Shown piece after piece: positions 45,179-52,631 of a DNA stretch of 64,000 nt (position 1 is the first letter of the stretch; every line of letters begins with the position of its first letter). Below the pieces are notes generated by a model. That model did not search any database and was not told the DNA's origin. It saw only the letters and a program-made list of their open reading frames with translations. The position numbers were made by a program, and so were the translations under genes. The stretch is taken from assembly GCA_017744355.1 (NCBI GenBank), contig JAGIBK010000003.1, forward strand, positions 304,547 through 368,546, given 5' to 3'. This DNA is from a bacterium. Lineage in GTDB: Bacteria > Cyanobacteriota > Sericytochromatia > S15B-MN24 > UBA4093.

Positions 45179-45255
45179 GCGCTCTCCTTACCGAATCCGG
45201 AACGGCTCCCCCGATAACGATCCCAGAGCGTTTCCGTTGCGTCAGGAGGTCCGAT

Positions 45256-45540
45256 ATGCGCATTGGTGGTACTGTTGCCCAAGCCCCCGTCGTTCGCCGC
45301 CAGAGCGTCGCCGCCGGTGGTGGCGAGACCCCGGCGCCGACCATGGCCGCCGACTCCTTTAAGGCCACGGCCGCCCAGAGCGCGCCCGTCAGCGCCCAGT
45401 CCGCCCCCGCCGGCGAGAAGAAGGGCCTCGATCTCCAGGCCATGACCGTCCGGGCCCAGAGCTTCTTGAGCAACATCTGGGACTCCGTCATCGCCCCCTT
45501 CTTCAAGGGCCTGCTCGGAATGGTCGGCATCAACCTCTAA
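45256..45540 (+). CDS. Small protein of unknown function
   Basis: A 94-residue protein with no family I recognise. The first 55 residues are low-complexity (Ala, Ser, Pro, Gln, Thr) and probably disordered. The last 40 form a hydrophobic, possibly amphipathic helix (RAQSFLSNIWDSVIAPFFKGLLGMVGINL), which could bind a membrane or a partner. There is no signal peptide. AGGAGG sits a few bases before the ATG, and a strong terminator follows, so it is a real single-gene unit. Its promoter region has the direct-repeat box noted separately, so it may be a target of the adjacent two-component system. Confidence 0.8.
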   Translation: MRIGGTVAQAPVVRRQSVAAGGGETPAPTMAADSFKATAAQSAPVSAQSAPAGEKKGLDLQAMTVRAQSFLSNIWDSVIAPFFKGLLGMVGINL

Positions 45541-45568
45541 GCGCTAAACCGCGCTTCACGCCCCTTTC

Positions 45569-45608
45569 AAACACCCGCTTCGATCCTGGTGGATCGAAGC
45601 GGGTGTTT
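45569..45608. terminator. Strong terminator after the 94-residue gene
   Basis: An 18-bp perfect stem (45569-45586 with 45591-45608) with a TGGT loop, starting 29 bases after the stop codon. It ends GGTGTTTTG on the plus strand and its left arm begins AAACACCC, so it could work both ways. Confidence 0.9.
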
Positions 45609-45698
45609 TGTGATATACATACGAAATATCCCTATAAAATCACATTGCATCGGCGCGCCTCTTCGCTTGGTTCCCCCCTCGCATGAAAGGAACGTGCC

Positions 45699-46466
45699 AT
45701 GACCCACCAGAAATTGAGGCAGGCCCTCTTCCTGGGCGCCATCTTGCTCGCTGGCGGCTGCGACGCCCGGAGCGGGGCCTTCTACCAATCCCTGGGCGCC
45801 ATGAACGGCGGCGCGGCCCCCTCGAACGTCGCCAAGGTACGCGTTGACACCGACGCGACCAACGACTCGCAGGTCAGCGACCACACGAACGTGGTAGTCG
45901 CCACGCCGGATCAGCCTGGTGGCTTCACCGTCACCATGACGAGCGAGACGGGGACCTTGCCGAGCCTCCCGGCGGAGACCGCGTTCGTACGCCTCACCGT
46001 GAGCGCACCGGACCTCTCGACCCCGCTGGTGAAGATCCTGACCCACTCAGCGACCGAGAATGCGGCCGTCGCCTCGTTCTCGGTGCCCCTCGGCAGCAAC
46101 CGGACCCTGAGCATCGCGGCCAAGGACGAAACCGGCAAGATCCTCGCCCGGGGCAGCCGTCAGGGGCTCCAGGTGGAGTCGGGACGCTTCGCCCCGCTCA
46201 CGATGGCGCTCTCAAGGCAACTCGGCAACCTCTACGGCCAGGTCCTGAACGAGATGACCTTCACCCCCGAGCAAGGGGTCGTCGTCACCATGGGCGACAC
46301 CAGCTCGATCACCGACCAGCACGGGGTGTACCGGCTCGAAGGGCTCGCCCCGGGGGCGCAGGTCATCTCCTTCGAAAAGGCGCTCTTCGCGAGTGCCACG
46401 CGCTCGATAGAGGTGCGGGTGGGCGATCAGACGGATCCCGCGACCCAGCTCCTCAGCCCGCAGTGA
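45699..46466 (+). CDS. Lipoprotein with carboxypeptidase-regulatory-like domain
   Basis: A 255-residue predicted lipoprotein. The signal peptide has a clear lipobox (LLAGGC, Cys21). The mature part is beta-rich and ends in a transthyretin-like, carboxypeptidase-regulatory-type domain (LGNLYGQVLNEMTFTPEQGVVVTMGDTSSITDQHGVYRLEGLAPGAQVISFEK, about 175-240). This fold often occurs on surface proteins of diderm bacteria. Its function is unknown. GAAAGGAACG precedes the start. The next gene is convergent, with a three-base gap between the stops. Confidence 0.8.
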   Translation: MTHQKLRQALFLGAILLAGGCDARSGAFYQSLGAMNGGAAPSNVAKVRVDTDATNDSQVSDHTNVVVATPDQPGGFTVTMTSETGTLPSLPAETAFVRLTVSAPDLSTPLVKILTHSATENAAVASFSVPLGSNRTLSIAAKDETGKILARGSRQGLQVESGRFAPLTMALSRQLGNLYGQVLNEMTFTPEQGVVVTMGDTSSITDQHGVYRLEGLAPGAQVISFEKALFASATRSIEVRVGDQTDPATQLLSPQ

Positions 46467-46469
46467 GGC

Positions 46470-47423
46470 TCAAGGCAGGCGGCGCTTGGCGGCCTCGTAC
46501 TCGGCGACCATGCGCTGCACGATCTCGGCCGCCGGGGGGATGTCGCGGATCAGGGCGCTCACCTGGCCGACCTCGATCTCGCCTTCTTCCAGGTTGCCCT
46601 CGTGCATGGCGAGGCGCGCGCGCCCCGAGCCGAGGAGCTCGGCGAGCTCTTCCTTGGTGGCGCCGCGGGCCTCGGCCGCCTGGACCTGCTGGCTGAAGGC
46701 GTTCTTGAGCAGGCGCACCGGGACCAACTGCTTCAAGAGCAGCTTGGTCTCGCCCTCCTGGGCCCCCACGATGGCCTGCTTGAAGGCAGAGTGGCCCGAG
46801 GACTCGACGGTGGCCGCGAAGCGCGTCCCCACCTGGACCCCCTCGGCGCCCAGGGCGAAGGCCGCGGCCATGGCCCGGCCGTCGCCGATCCCGCCGGCGG
46901 CGATCACCGGGATCCGCACGGCGTCCGCCACCTGCGGCACCAGGACCATGGTGGTCGTCTCCTCGGGGCTGTTGTGGCCGCCCGCCTCGAAGCCCTCGGC
47001 GACCACCGCGTCACAGCCGGCCGCCTCGGACTTGATCGCATGCTTGGCCGTACCGACCACCTGGACCACCTTGCAGCCCCGCTCCTTGAGCATGGGCGTG
47101 TACTTGGCGGGACTCCCGCCGGACATGAAGAAGATCTTCACGCCCTCCTCGAGGGCGATCGCGACCCAGTCCTCGGAGTACTTGTAGAAGAGGGGCATGT
47201 TGACGCCGAAGGGCTTGTCCGTCAGGGCCTTGGCCTTGCGGACCTGCTCGCGGAAGGTGTCCGGGCGCATGGAGCCTGCCCCCACCAGGCCGAGGCCGCC
47301 GGCGTTGGAGACGGCCGCGGCGAGCGAGCCGCCCGAGACCCAGATCATGCCGGCCTGGACGATGGGGTAGGAGATGCCGAACAGCTCGGTGATGCGGGTC
47401 GGCAGGGCGGCATCGCGGGTCAT
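46470..47423 (-). CDS. NAD(P)H-dependent flavin oxidoreductase (nitronate monooxygenase/FabK type)
   Basis: A 317-residue FMN-dependent TIM-barrel enzyme. ITELFGISYPIVQAGMIWVSGGSLAAAVSNAGGLGLVGAGSM opens the barrel. HNSPEE, IPVIAAGGIGDGRAMAAAFALGAEGVQVGTRFAAT is the phosphate-binding part. The family includes nitronate monooxygenases and FabK-type enoyl-ACP reductases; which one this is cannot be decided from sequence by eye. The start is ATG 47423 with GGAGG upstream. An 11-base tandem repeat lies in the gap upstream. Confidence 0.85.
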   Translation of the reverse strand: MTRDAALPTRITELFGISYPIVQAGMIWVSGGSLAAAVSNAGGLGLVGAGSMRPDTFREQVRKAKALTDKPFGVNMPLFYKYSEDWVAIALEEGVKIFFMSGGSPAKYTPMLKERGCKVVQVVGTAKHAIKSEAAGCDAVVAEGFEAGGHNSPEETTTMVLVPQVADAVRIPVIAAGGIGDGRAMAAAFALGAEGVQVGTRFAATVESSGHSAFKQAIVGAQEGETKLLLKQLVPVRLLKNAFSQQVQAAEARGATKEELAELLGSGRARLAMHEGNLEEGEIEVGQVSALIRDIPPAAEIVQRMVAEYEAAKRRLP

Positions 47424-47499
47424 ATCAACCTCCGTGGGGTGGGTACGCAATCGCCGGCGACCCGAAGGCCGCCGGCGAGGCTGAGAGCGTGAAATTCTT

Positions 47500-47521
47500 G
47501 GCGAAGTTGAGGCGAAGTTGA
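47500..47521. repeat. Perfect 11-base tandem direct repeat
   Basis: GGCGAAGTTGA occurs twice with no spacer (47500-47510 and 47511-47521), about 80 bases upstream of the flavin oxidoreductase gene. On the coding strand it reads TCAACTTCGCC twice. The period matches one DNA turn, as for OmpR-family sites, but the half-site differs from the GCTTA box. The 242-base gap 47424-47665 holds no gene. Confidence 0.6.
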
Positions 47522-47665
47522 AGTGCTGCTTGCTCTCAGAGGGGGTGAGGGCCGTGCCCTCGGGCAATGTTGCGGTGCTTCGGTACGGAGATGATAGCCG
47601 AGCAAGCAGGGTTTGTTGTTTAAGGCGAGGTTAAATTAATATGAATTGATGAGTCCCCATCCTTC

Positions 47666-49111
47666 TCAGGCCATGCTCGTGGCGCGCCAGCGATCGCCCT
47701 CGGCCTTGCTCGAGACGAACTCCAGCAGGTCCGAAGCGAGCGGGTGGAGGTCGTAGAGGCGCAGGGGGTAGAAGGTGCGCCGTCCCTTGAGGAGCAGGTC
47801 GAGCGTCAGGTCGTCCACCCGCTGCCCGCGCAGGTTCGAGCCGTACAGCACGATCATGAGGCTCTCGAGGTAGTCCACCGCCCGCAGGGCCTCCTCGCTC
47901 GGCCGTTGGCTGGTGAGCAGGCGATCCAGGGCGAGGGTCAGCTCCTCGAAGGTGACCATGCGGCTCATGGGATAGCCCACGATGCCCTCGATGTAGGTCC
48001 GTACCTCGGCGGTCTTGCTGCCCCAGAGGGTTTCGAGGACCCGCTGCTGCACCATCTCGCCGCCGATGCGGCCGAGGGCGTGCGCTGCGTAGCGCCGGAT
48101 CTCGGGGTCCGAGTCGAGCAGGGCCTCGCACAGCGGCTCGACCACGTCCAGGTCGCGGCACGAGGCCACCAGCGCGTCCAGCGAGGTCGCGGCGACGCGG
48201 CGCAGGCGCACGTCGTCGCTGCCCAAAAGGGCGCAGAGGGGCGCGACGAGCAACGGGTCTTCGAGGCGAGGGGCCACGTCCATGATCCCCTCGCGGGCGG
48301 GGAAGGTCGGATCCTCCAGGTAGGGCAGCAGGAAGGCGGCAGTCCCCGGAACGCCGAGACCGGCGAAGGCCGCGAGCAGCGCCTTGAGCACCAGCGGATC
48401 CGTGGTCACGGCAAAGGCTTGCTTGAGCGGCTCGAAGGCCCCGTCGCGATCGATCTCGAGCATGGGCTTGATCAGGCGCTTGGCCCCGTTCTGGGCGCTG
48501 GGCAAGAGCGCGGCCAGGTGCGGGACGGAAGGCGGGCCGTACTCCAGGAGGACGGCGATCGCGCCGTTGGCGATTTGCTCGTCCACATCCAGCACCAGGC
48601 GCGCGATGGCGCTCAGGGCGGCCGGGTCCTTGGCCTCCTTGAAGACCCTGAGGCAGGCGAGCTTGGCCCGAGCGTCACCGGACGAGAGGACCCCCGCGAG
48701 GGCGGCGCAGACCTCGGGGGTCGGCATGGCCCCCAGGGCCTCGATGGCCTTGAGCTGGACCGCCAGGTGCGGCGAGTTCACGAGCGGGATCAGGGCCTCC
48801 GCGACGGTGGGGTCCGAGAACTGGCCCAAAGCCTCGATGGCCGCCACCCGGATCGGCACCTCGCCGTCGTGGAGGGCCTGGACCAAGAGGCGCATGGCGA
48901 AGCCGTCGGCGCGCGAGACGAGGTCCTTGACGGCCTCTTGCCTGACGAGCGGGCTGGGATCGCGCAAGCGGCGGGCGTAGTAGTAGGCGGTGCCGGGGAT
49001 GCCTCCGCTGACGACGAAGTAGGCCAGCTGCAGCACTCCCAGGAGCAGGACCGCGAACAGGACCATGCCGAACCCCGACAAGAACCAATTAGTCGCACCA
49101 GCAGTCATCAT
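47666..49111 (-). CDS. Membrane-anchored HEAT-repeat protein
   Basis: A 481-residue protein with one N-terminal membrane segment (about residues 8-30, GFGMVLFAVLLLGVLQLAYFVV), then a solenoid of about ten HEAT/PBS-type helical repeats (SPLVRQEAVKDLV, VPIRVAAIEALGQFSDPTVAEALIPLV, AVQLKAIEALGAMP, EIRRYAAHALGRIGG). Such solenoids hold other proteins. A C-terminal helical part (DYLESLMIVLYGSN and following) ends SKAEGDRWRATSMA. The start is one of two adjacent ATGs; the first (49111) has CGGAGG nine bases upstream. No enzyme activity is expected. Role unknown; scaffolding is likely. Confidence 0.85.
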   Translation of the reverse strand: MMTAGATNWFLSGFGMVLFAVLLLGVLQLAYFVVSGGIPGTAYYYARRLRDPSPLVRQEAVKDLVSRADGFAMRLLVQALHDGEVPIRVAAIEALGQFSDPTVAEALIPLVNSPHLAVQLKAIEALGAMPTPEVCAALAGVLSSGDARAKLACLRVFKEAKDPAALSAIARLVLDVDEQIANGAIAVLLEYGPPSVPHLAALLPSAQNGAKRLIKPMLEIDRDGAFEPLKQAFAVTTDPLVLKALLAAFAGLGVPGTAAFLLPYLEDPTFPAREGIMDVAPRLEDPLLVAPLCALLGSDDVRLRRVAATSLDALVASCRDLDVVEPLCEALLDSDPEIRRYAAHALGRIGGEMVQQRVLETLWGSKTAEVRTYIEGIVGYPMSRMVTFEELTLALDRLLTSQRPSEEALRAVDYLESLMIVLYGSNLRGQRVDDLTLDLLLKGRRTFYPLRLYDLHPLASDLLEFVSSKAEGDRWRATSMA

Positions 49112-49191
49112 TCGTTCAGGCCTCCGAGCTAGCCTTGTACCCACGGGCTCCCGAGCTTAACCCGCGCGGCCTCAAACAGCCAAGAATGGCG

Positions 49192-49197
49192 TATAAT
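49192..49197 (+). promoter_or_regulatory. -10 element (TATAAT) before the 119-residue gene
   Basis: A perfect TATAAT with weak -35 candidates. It implies a transcript start near 49204. This makes the ATG at 49203 unlikely and supports the ATG at 49254 as the translation start. Confidence 0.55.
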
Positions 49198-49253
49198 GGG
49201 GAATGTCCCCCCGCCTCTCGCCCGCGACGCGAGAGCAGCCAAGAGAATCGACC

Positions 49254-49613
49254 ATGAAGCACGACTCAACTCCCACCACCCTGCTCATCGGGCTGGCCTG
49301 CGGCTGCGAAGCGACCCTTCACCGGAACATCGCCGACGGCCTGGACATGGTGGAATTCCGCCGCGACGCGGCCTGCAAGCGCCACTTCGCCGCTCCGACC
49401 CTGCCGGCGCCGGTCATCGGCTTCGGCCCCCTGTGGACCTGGGACGCCAACCTCGCGGACCGCCGCGCCCTTCCCGCCACCTCGGTCTCGCGCTTCGAGC
49501 GCGAGCACGTCTACAAGCTGCTCGAAGGCTACTGCTACCTCGACCAGCCCGGCAACCCCGGCTACGGCCCCCTGGCCAAGGTCCGCTGGGCCGAGCCGGC
49601 CGCGCACCACTAA
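49254..49613 (+). CDS. Small protein of unknown function
   Basis: A 119-residue protein starting MKHDSTPTTLLIGLACGCEATLHR. It has three cysteines in the first 45 residues (ACGCEATL and AACKRHF), several conserved-looking aromatic segments (FGPLWTWDANLADRR, FEREHVYKLLEGYCYLDQPGNPGYGPLAKVRW), and no signal peptide or membrane helix. I do not recognise a family. The start at 49254 follows AAGAGA weakly; the TATAAT at 49192 places the transcript start just before it. A strong terminator follows. Confidence 0.65.
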   Translation: MKHDSTPTTLLIGLACGCEATLHRNIADGLDMVEFRRDAACKRHFAAPTLPAPVIGFGPLWTWDANLADRRALPATSVSRFEREHVYKLLEGYCYLDQPGNPGYGPLAKVRWAEPAAHH

Positions 49614-49622
49614 AAGACGTTC

Positions 49623-49664
49623 AAAAAGAGGGCGGGGACTCGCGCGAGTCCCCGCCCTCTTTTT
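49623..49664. terminator. Bidirectional terminator
   Basis: A 20-bp stem (left arm 49623-49642, right arm 49645-49664) with AAAAAG on the left and CTTTTTT on the right. It lies between convergent genes and is nearly symmetrical, so it works both ways. Confidence 0.9.
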
Positions 49665-49667
49665 TGG

Positions 49668-50855
49668 CTAGCGATACAGGAGGTACGGGGCGCGATCGCG
49701 CTCGAAGGCCCTGGTCTGGTCCTGCCAGGCCGCCGTGATCGCCGCGGGGGCCTCGCCGGCGAGCAGCTTCTCGCGGATCCAGCTCGCGCCGGTCATACGA
49801 TCGAAGCCCTTGGCCTCGATGCGCAGGCGATCCGGGTAGAGGCGGCGCACCTCGGCGATCATGACCAGGCCGGTCTTGACGGCCTGGAAGGCCTCACGGT
49901 CGGTCACCTTGACCTCGACCCCCGAGACCGTCCCCTCGCGGAAGGGGGCGAATTTCACCCCGGGCAGGGCGTGGGCGGAAAGGGCGCGGGCATAAGCCGC
50001 CCCGTCGATCCAGGAGGCCCCGACCTTCTCGAAGGGGCGATCGCCCACCCGGCAATCGACGTTGGTCGCCTCGAAGAGGCAGATCCCCGGGTAGAGGGTC
50101 GCCGTGAGCGGCGTCTTCATGGCGGGCGACGGGTTGACCCAGGGCAGGGCCGTCTGGTCGAACCACATGCCACGCTCCCAGTTGCGCAGGGGCACCACCG
50201 AGAGCGAGGCGCCGATCCCGAAGGCCTCGTTGTAGAGCTTCGCGAGCTCGCCCATGGTCATGCCGTGCCGGACGGGGATCGGGTAGTAGCCGACGAAAGA
50301 AGCGAGCTTGGGGTCCAGGACGGCCCCCTCGACGGCCTTCCCGTTGATGGGGTTCGGCCGATCCAGCACCACGAAGGGAATCCCCACCTCCTTGGCGGTC
50401 TGCATAGCGAGGGCCATGGTCGAGTGGTAGGTGTAGAAGCGCGCCCCCACGTCCTGGATGTCGAAGACCAGGGCATCGAGCCCTTCGAGCATGGCCCGGG
50501 TCGGCTTCTTGAGCGAGCCGTACAGGCTCATGACGGCAAGGCCCGTGACCGTGTCCTTGCCGTCCACGATATCCCCCTGGCGATCGGCTCTGAGGCCGTG
50601 CTCCGGGGCGAAGAGGCGGACCAGCTTGAAGCGCTTGTCGGCGTAGAGCCGGTCGATGTCGCTGACGCCCTTCGCATCCACCGCGCTGCGGTTGGTGATG
50701 AGCCCGATACGCTTGCCGACCAGCGCCTGCGGCGGGTCGGCGAGCAATACGTCGATGCCGCTCAGGACCGGTTCCTGGGCGTGGGCGGGCAGGGGAGCAG
50801 CGACAAGCAGCACCGCCAGGACGAGCGCACGCCAGCGCGGGGGGTTAAAAGCCAT
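49668..50855 (-). CDS. NamZ-type exo-beta-N-acetylmuramidase (DUF1343)
   Basis: A 395-residue secreted protein with a signal peptide (about 1-26, ending AHAQE). The DUF1343 signatures are present: GKRIGLITNRSAVD, RLFAPEHGLRADRQGD, LVFDIQDVGARFYTYHSTM, VVLDRPNPINGKAVEG, WFDQTALPWVNPSPAM and YPGICLFEATNVDCRVG. Homologues from Bacillus (NamZ, glycosidase family GH171) release N-acetylmuramic acid from the non-reducing end of peptidoglycan pieces. It therefore probably salvages cell-wall fragments in the periplasm or outside. GGAGGAGG precedes the ATG. The gene is a single unit. Confidence 0.9.
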   Translation of the reverse strand: MAFNPPRWRALVLAVLLVAAPLPAHAQEPVLSGIDVLLADPPQALVGKRIGLITNRSAVDAKGVSDIDRLYADKRFKLVRLFAPEHGLRADRQGDIVDGKDTVTGLAVMSLYGSLKKPTRAMLEGLDALVFDIQDVGARFYTYHSTMALAMQTAKEVGIPFVVLDRPNPINGKAVEGAVLDPKLASFVGYYPIPVRHGMTMGELAKLYNEAFGIGASLSVVPLRNWERGMWFDQTALPWVNPSPAMKTPLTATLYPGICLFEATNVDCRVGDRPFEKVGASWIDGAAYARALSAHALPGVKFAPFREGTVSGVEVKVTDREAFQAVKTGLVMIAEVRRLYPDRLRIEAKGFDRMTGASWIREKLLAGEAPAAITAAWQDQTRAFERDRAPYLLYR

Positions 50856-50931
50856 GGAGCCTCCTCCGGGCCGCTCATGGCGGCCGAACGCAAGACGAGC
50901 CGTGCGTTTTATGCCCGTCTCGAGCCCAATG

Positions 50932-51366
50932 TCACCGCTCGATCAAGGGTTGCTGGGGCGCCTGGTCCTGCAAAGGCAAAAGGAACCAGGCGGCGAGGTA
51001 GAGGGGGATGGCCACCCCGCAGGCGATGAGCAAGAGGGCCATGCCCAGGCGCACGAGCGTCGGGTCCAGGTGATAGGTCTCGGCGAGGCCCCCGCAGACG
51101 CCTGCGATCATGCGCTCGCGATTCGAGCGGTGCAGGCGGTTCGGCGACAGGTCGCTCGGCTGCGGGTTCGAGGGGATGACGAGCCAGGCAATCAGGTAGA
51201 AGAAGATGGGCGCCCCCATCCCGAGCAGCACCGAAAGCACCAGCACGAGCCGCACCCAGGCCACGTCGACGCGCATGTAGTCGGCAAGGCCACCGCACAG
51301 GCCCGCCACGATGCGGTCGTTGGTGGAGCGGTAGAGGCGGCGGGGCCGATCGACGTCGCGGGACAT
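50932..51366 (-). CDS. Tandem PspC-domain membrane protein
   Basis: A 144-residue protein made of two successive PspC domains. Residues about 10-66 hold RLYRSTNDRIVAGLCGGLADYMRVDVAWVRLVLVLSVLLGMGAPIFFYLIAWLVIP. Residues about 78-134 hold HRSNRERMIAGVCGGLAETYHLDPTLVRLGMALLLIACGVAIPLYLAAWFLLP. Each has the 'AGLCGGLADYxxVDxxxVR' core and ends in membrane helices. PspC proteins respond to envelope stress. The two halves look like an internal duplication. GGAGG precedes the start. There is no neighbouring pspA. Confidence 0.93.
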   Translation of the reverse strand: MSRDVDRPRRLYRSTNDRIVAGLCGGLADYMRVDVAWVRLVLVLSVLLGMGAPIFFYLIAWLVIPSNPQPSDLSPNRLHRSNRERMIAGVCGGLAETYHLDPTLVRLGMALLLIACGVAIPLYLAAWFLLPLQDQAPQQPLIER

Positions 51367-51397
51367 GGGGAACCTCCTCGAAAAGGGGCGGACCCTC

Positions 51398-51901
51398 TTA
51401 TTCTACCCGCGAGAGGCCCGCACGCAGCGCCTCCAGGTAACGCTGCCCTTCCTCGGTACCCTCGGCGGGGGCCCAGGGGGCGTAGTCCTTGTGGCTTGCG
51501 GGCTGGTAGGCCCCCTCGATGACCTCGTACAGCACCGTCCCCGCTTCGAGGGAAATCAGGCTGTGCCAGGTGCCGGGGGGGATCTCGACGCCCCAGCAGG
51601 GACCGCCCGCCGCGATCTCGAGGGTCGATTGCAGGGTTCCCTCGTCGTCGAAGGTCAGGACCACTGCGCGGCCGGTGAGGACCACGAAGACCTCGACCTT
51701 GGCCGGGTCGGCGTGGCGGTGGGGACGCACGTACGAGGCGGGCTCCACCGCGTTGAGCATGCGCTGCACCGCCTCGTGATGGTCGTGGTAGCGCGCGATC
51801 GCGCGGTGTCGCGGCGAGGCCTCGACCCGGGCCTGGGCGAAAGAGGCGGCCGTGCGATCGATCGGGCGCAAGGGGCCGGTGAACGTCAGTTTCTCGGACA
51901 A
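51398..51901 (-). CDS. WbuC-type cupin protein
   Basis: A 167-residue cupin. The core YVRPHRHADPAKVEVFVVLTGRAVVLTFDDEG and the PPGTWHSLISLEAGTVLYEVIEGAY segment match the WbuC family, seen in polysaccharide-synthesis gene clusters and elsewhere. The His residues in PHRHAD and TWHS are the likely metal ligands. Reaction unknown. The start is TTG 51901 with AAAGGAG six bases upstream; no nearby ATG fits. It is transcribed away from the lipoprotein gene that follows. Confidence 0.85.
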   Translation of the reverse strand: MSEKLTFTGPLRPIDRTAASFAQARVEASPRHRAIARYHDHHEAVQRMLNAVEPASYVRPHRHADPAKVEVFVVLTGRAVVLTFDDEGTLQSTLEIAAGGPCWGVEIPPGTWHSLISLEAGTVLYEVIEGAYQPASHKDYAPWAPAEGTEEGQRYLEALRAGLSRVE

Positions 51902-51995
51902 CGGCAGCTCCTTTGTTTACATTTCGACACCATGTCGATAGGTTGGGGGCTCATTCGACGATGCGCTCCATGGTAACAGCAAAGGAAGCCTCGGC

Positions 51996-52631
51996 ATGAG
52001 CAGGACGCGACGGGGAACTTGGGCAGTCGGCGGCGGGCTTGCGCTCGTGTTGGTGGCAGGCTGCGGCTCCCCCGCCCCCGCCCTGCGAGCGGTCGCTGCG
52101 CGCGAGGCCCCCCTCGTTTCCCCGACCCTCGCCGATCGCGAGGTGATCGCCCCCATCTGGTACCGCAACCCACGCTATCCCTTCCACTCCGAGCGCTTCG
52201 CCTTCAAGAGCGGCCGCTTCTTCCCCATCGACGACGGCATGGGCCCGAGCGGCGACGCCTCGTTCTTCTACAACGGCAGCGACTTCTACGTGGCGGTCAA
52301 CGCGGGGGGCGGCAGCCCCCGGACCATGGCTGCGGCCCGCCCGAACGCGGCCCCCGAGGCCCTCGACTTCGGAACGGGCCCCCTGCAAGCCAAGGTCGGC
52401 GACACCTTCGCCTTCAGAACCCCCGACGGCACCGCCACCCTCACGGTCACGGGCCTCGCGTCGGGCAGCATGCACTTTGCAAAAAGCGAGGGGAGCGGCA
52501 CCGGCACGGTACGCTTCCGCTACCACCTCATGCCAGCGGCCGCCCTTCAGACCGAGACGGCCTCGATCGAGAGCGGATTGGCGAGGGCTGCGATCGCCGC
52601 GCGCCCGTCCTCGACCCCGCGCTCCAGGTAG
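51996..52631 (+). CDS. Predicted lipoprotein, convergent overlap with patatin gene
   Basis: A 211-residue predicted lipoprotein. The signal peptide ends in VLVAGC (lipobox, Cys23). The mature part is beta-rich with Gly/Ser and aromatic residues (PIWYRNPRYPFHSERFAFKSGRFFPIDDGMGPSGDASFFYNGSDFYVAVNAGGG) and no known domain. The last 85 bases overlap, tail to tail, the patatin gene on the other strand. One of the two could end earlier, but both frames are open and each has its own start signals. GGAAG precedes the ATG. Confidence 0.7.
   Translation: MSRTRRGTWAVGGGLALVLVAGCGSPAPALRAVAAREAPLVSPTLADREVIAPIWYRNPRYPFHSERFAFKSGRFFPIDDGMGPSGDASFFYNGSDFYVAVNAGGGSPRTMAAARPNAAPEALDFGTGPLQAKVGDTFAFRTPDGTATLTVTGLASGSMHFAKSEGSGTGTVRFRYHLMPAAALQTETASIESGLARAAIAARPSSTPRSR

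Noticed and set aside
45191-45217. Full sigma-28 promoter before the 94-residue gene
   Set aside because: CCCGATAA fits the -10 half, but the bases at the right distance (CCGAATCC) do not match the -35 half.
49203-49253. Earlier ATG (49203) for the 119-residue gene
   Set aside because: TATAAT at 49192-49197 places the transcript start at about the same base, so this ATG would have no leader; ATG 49254 is preferred.
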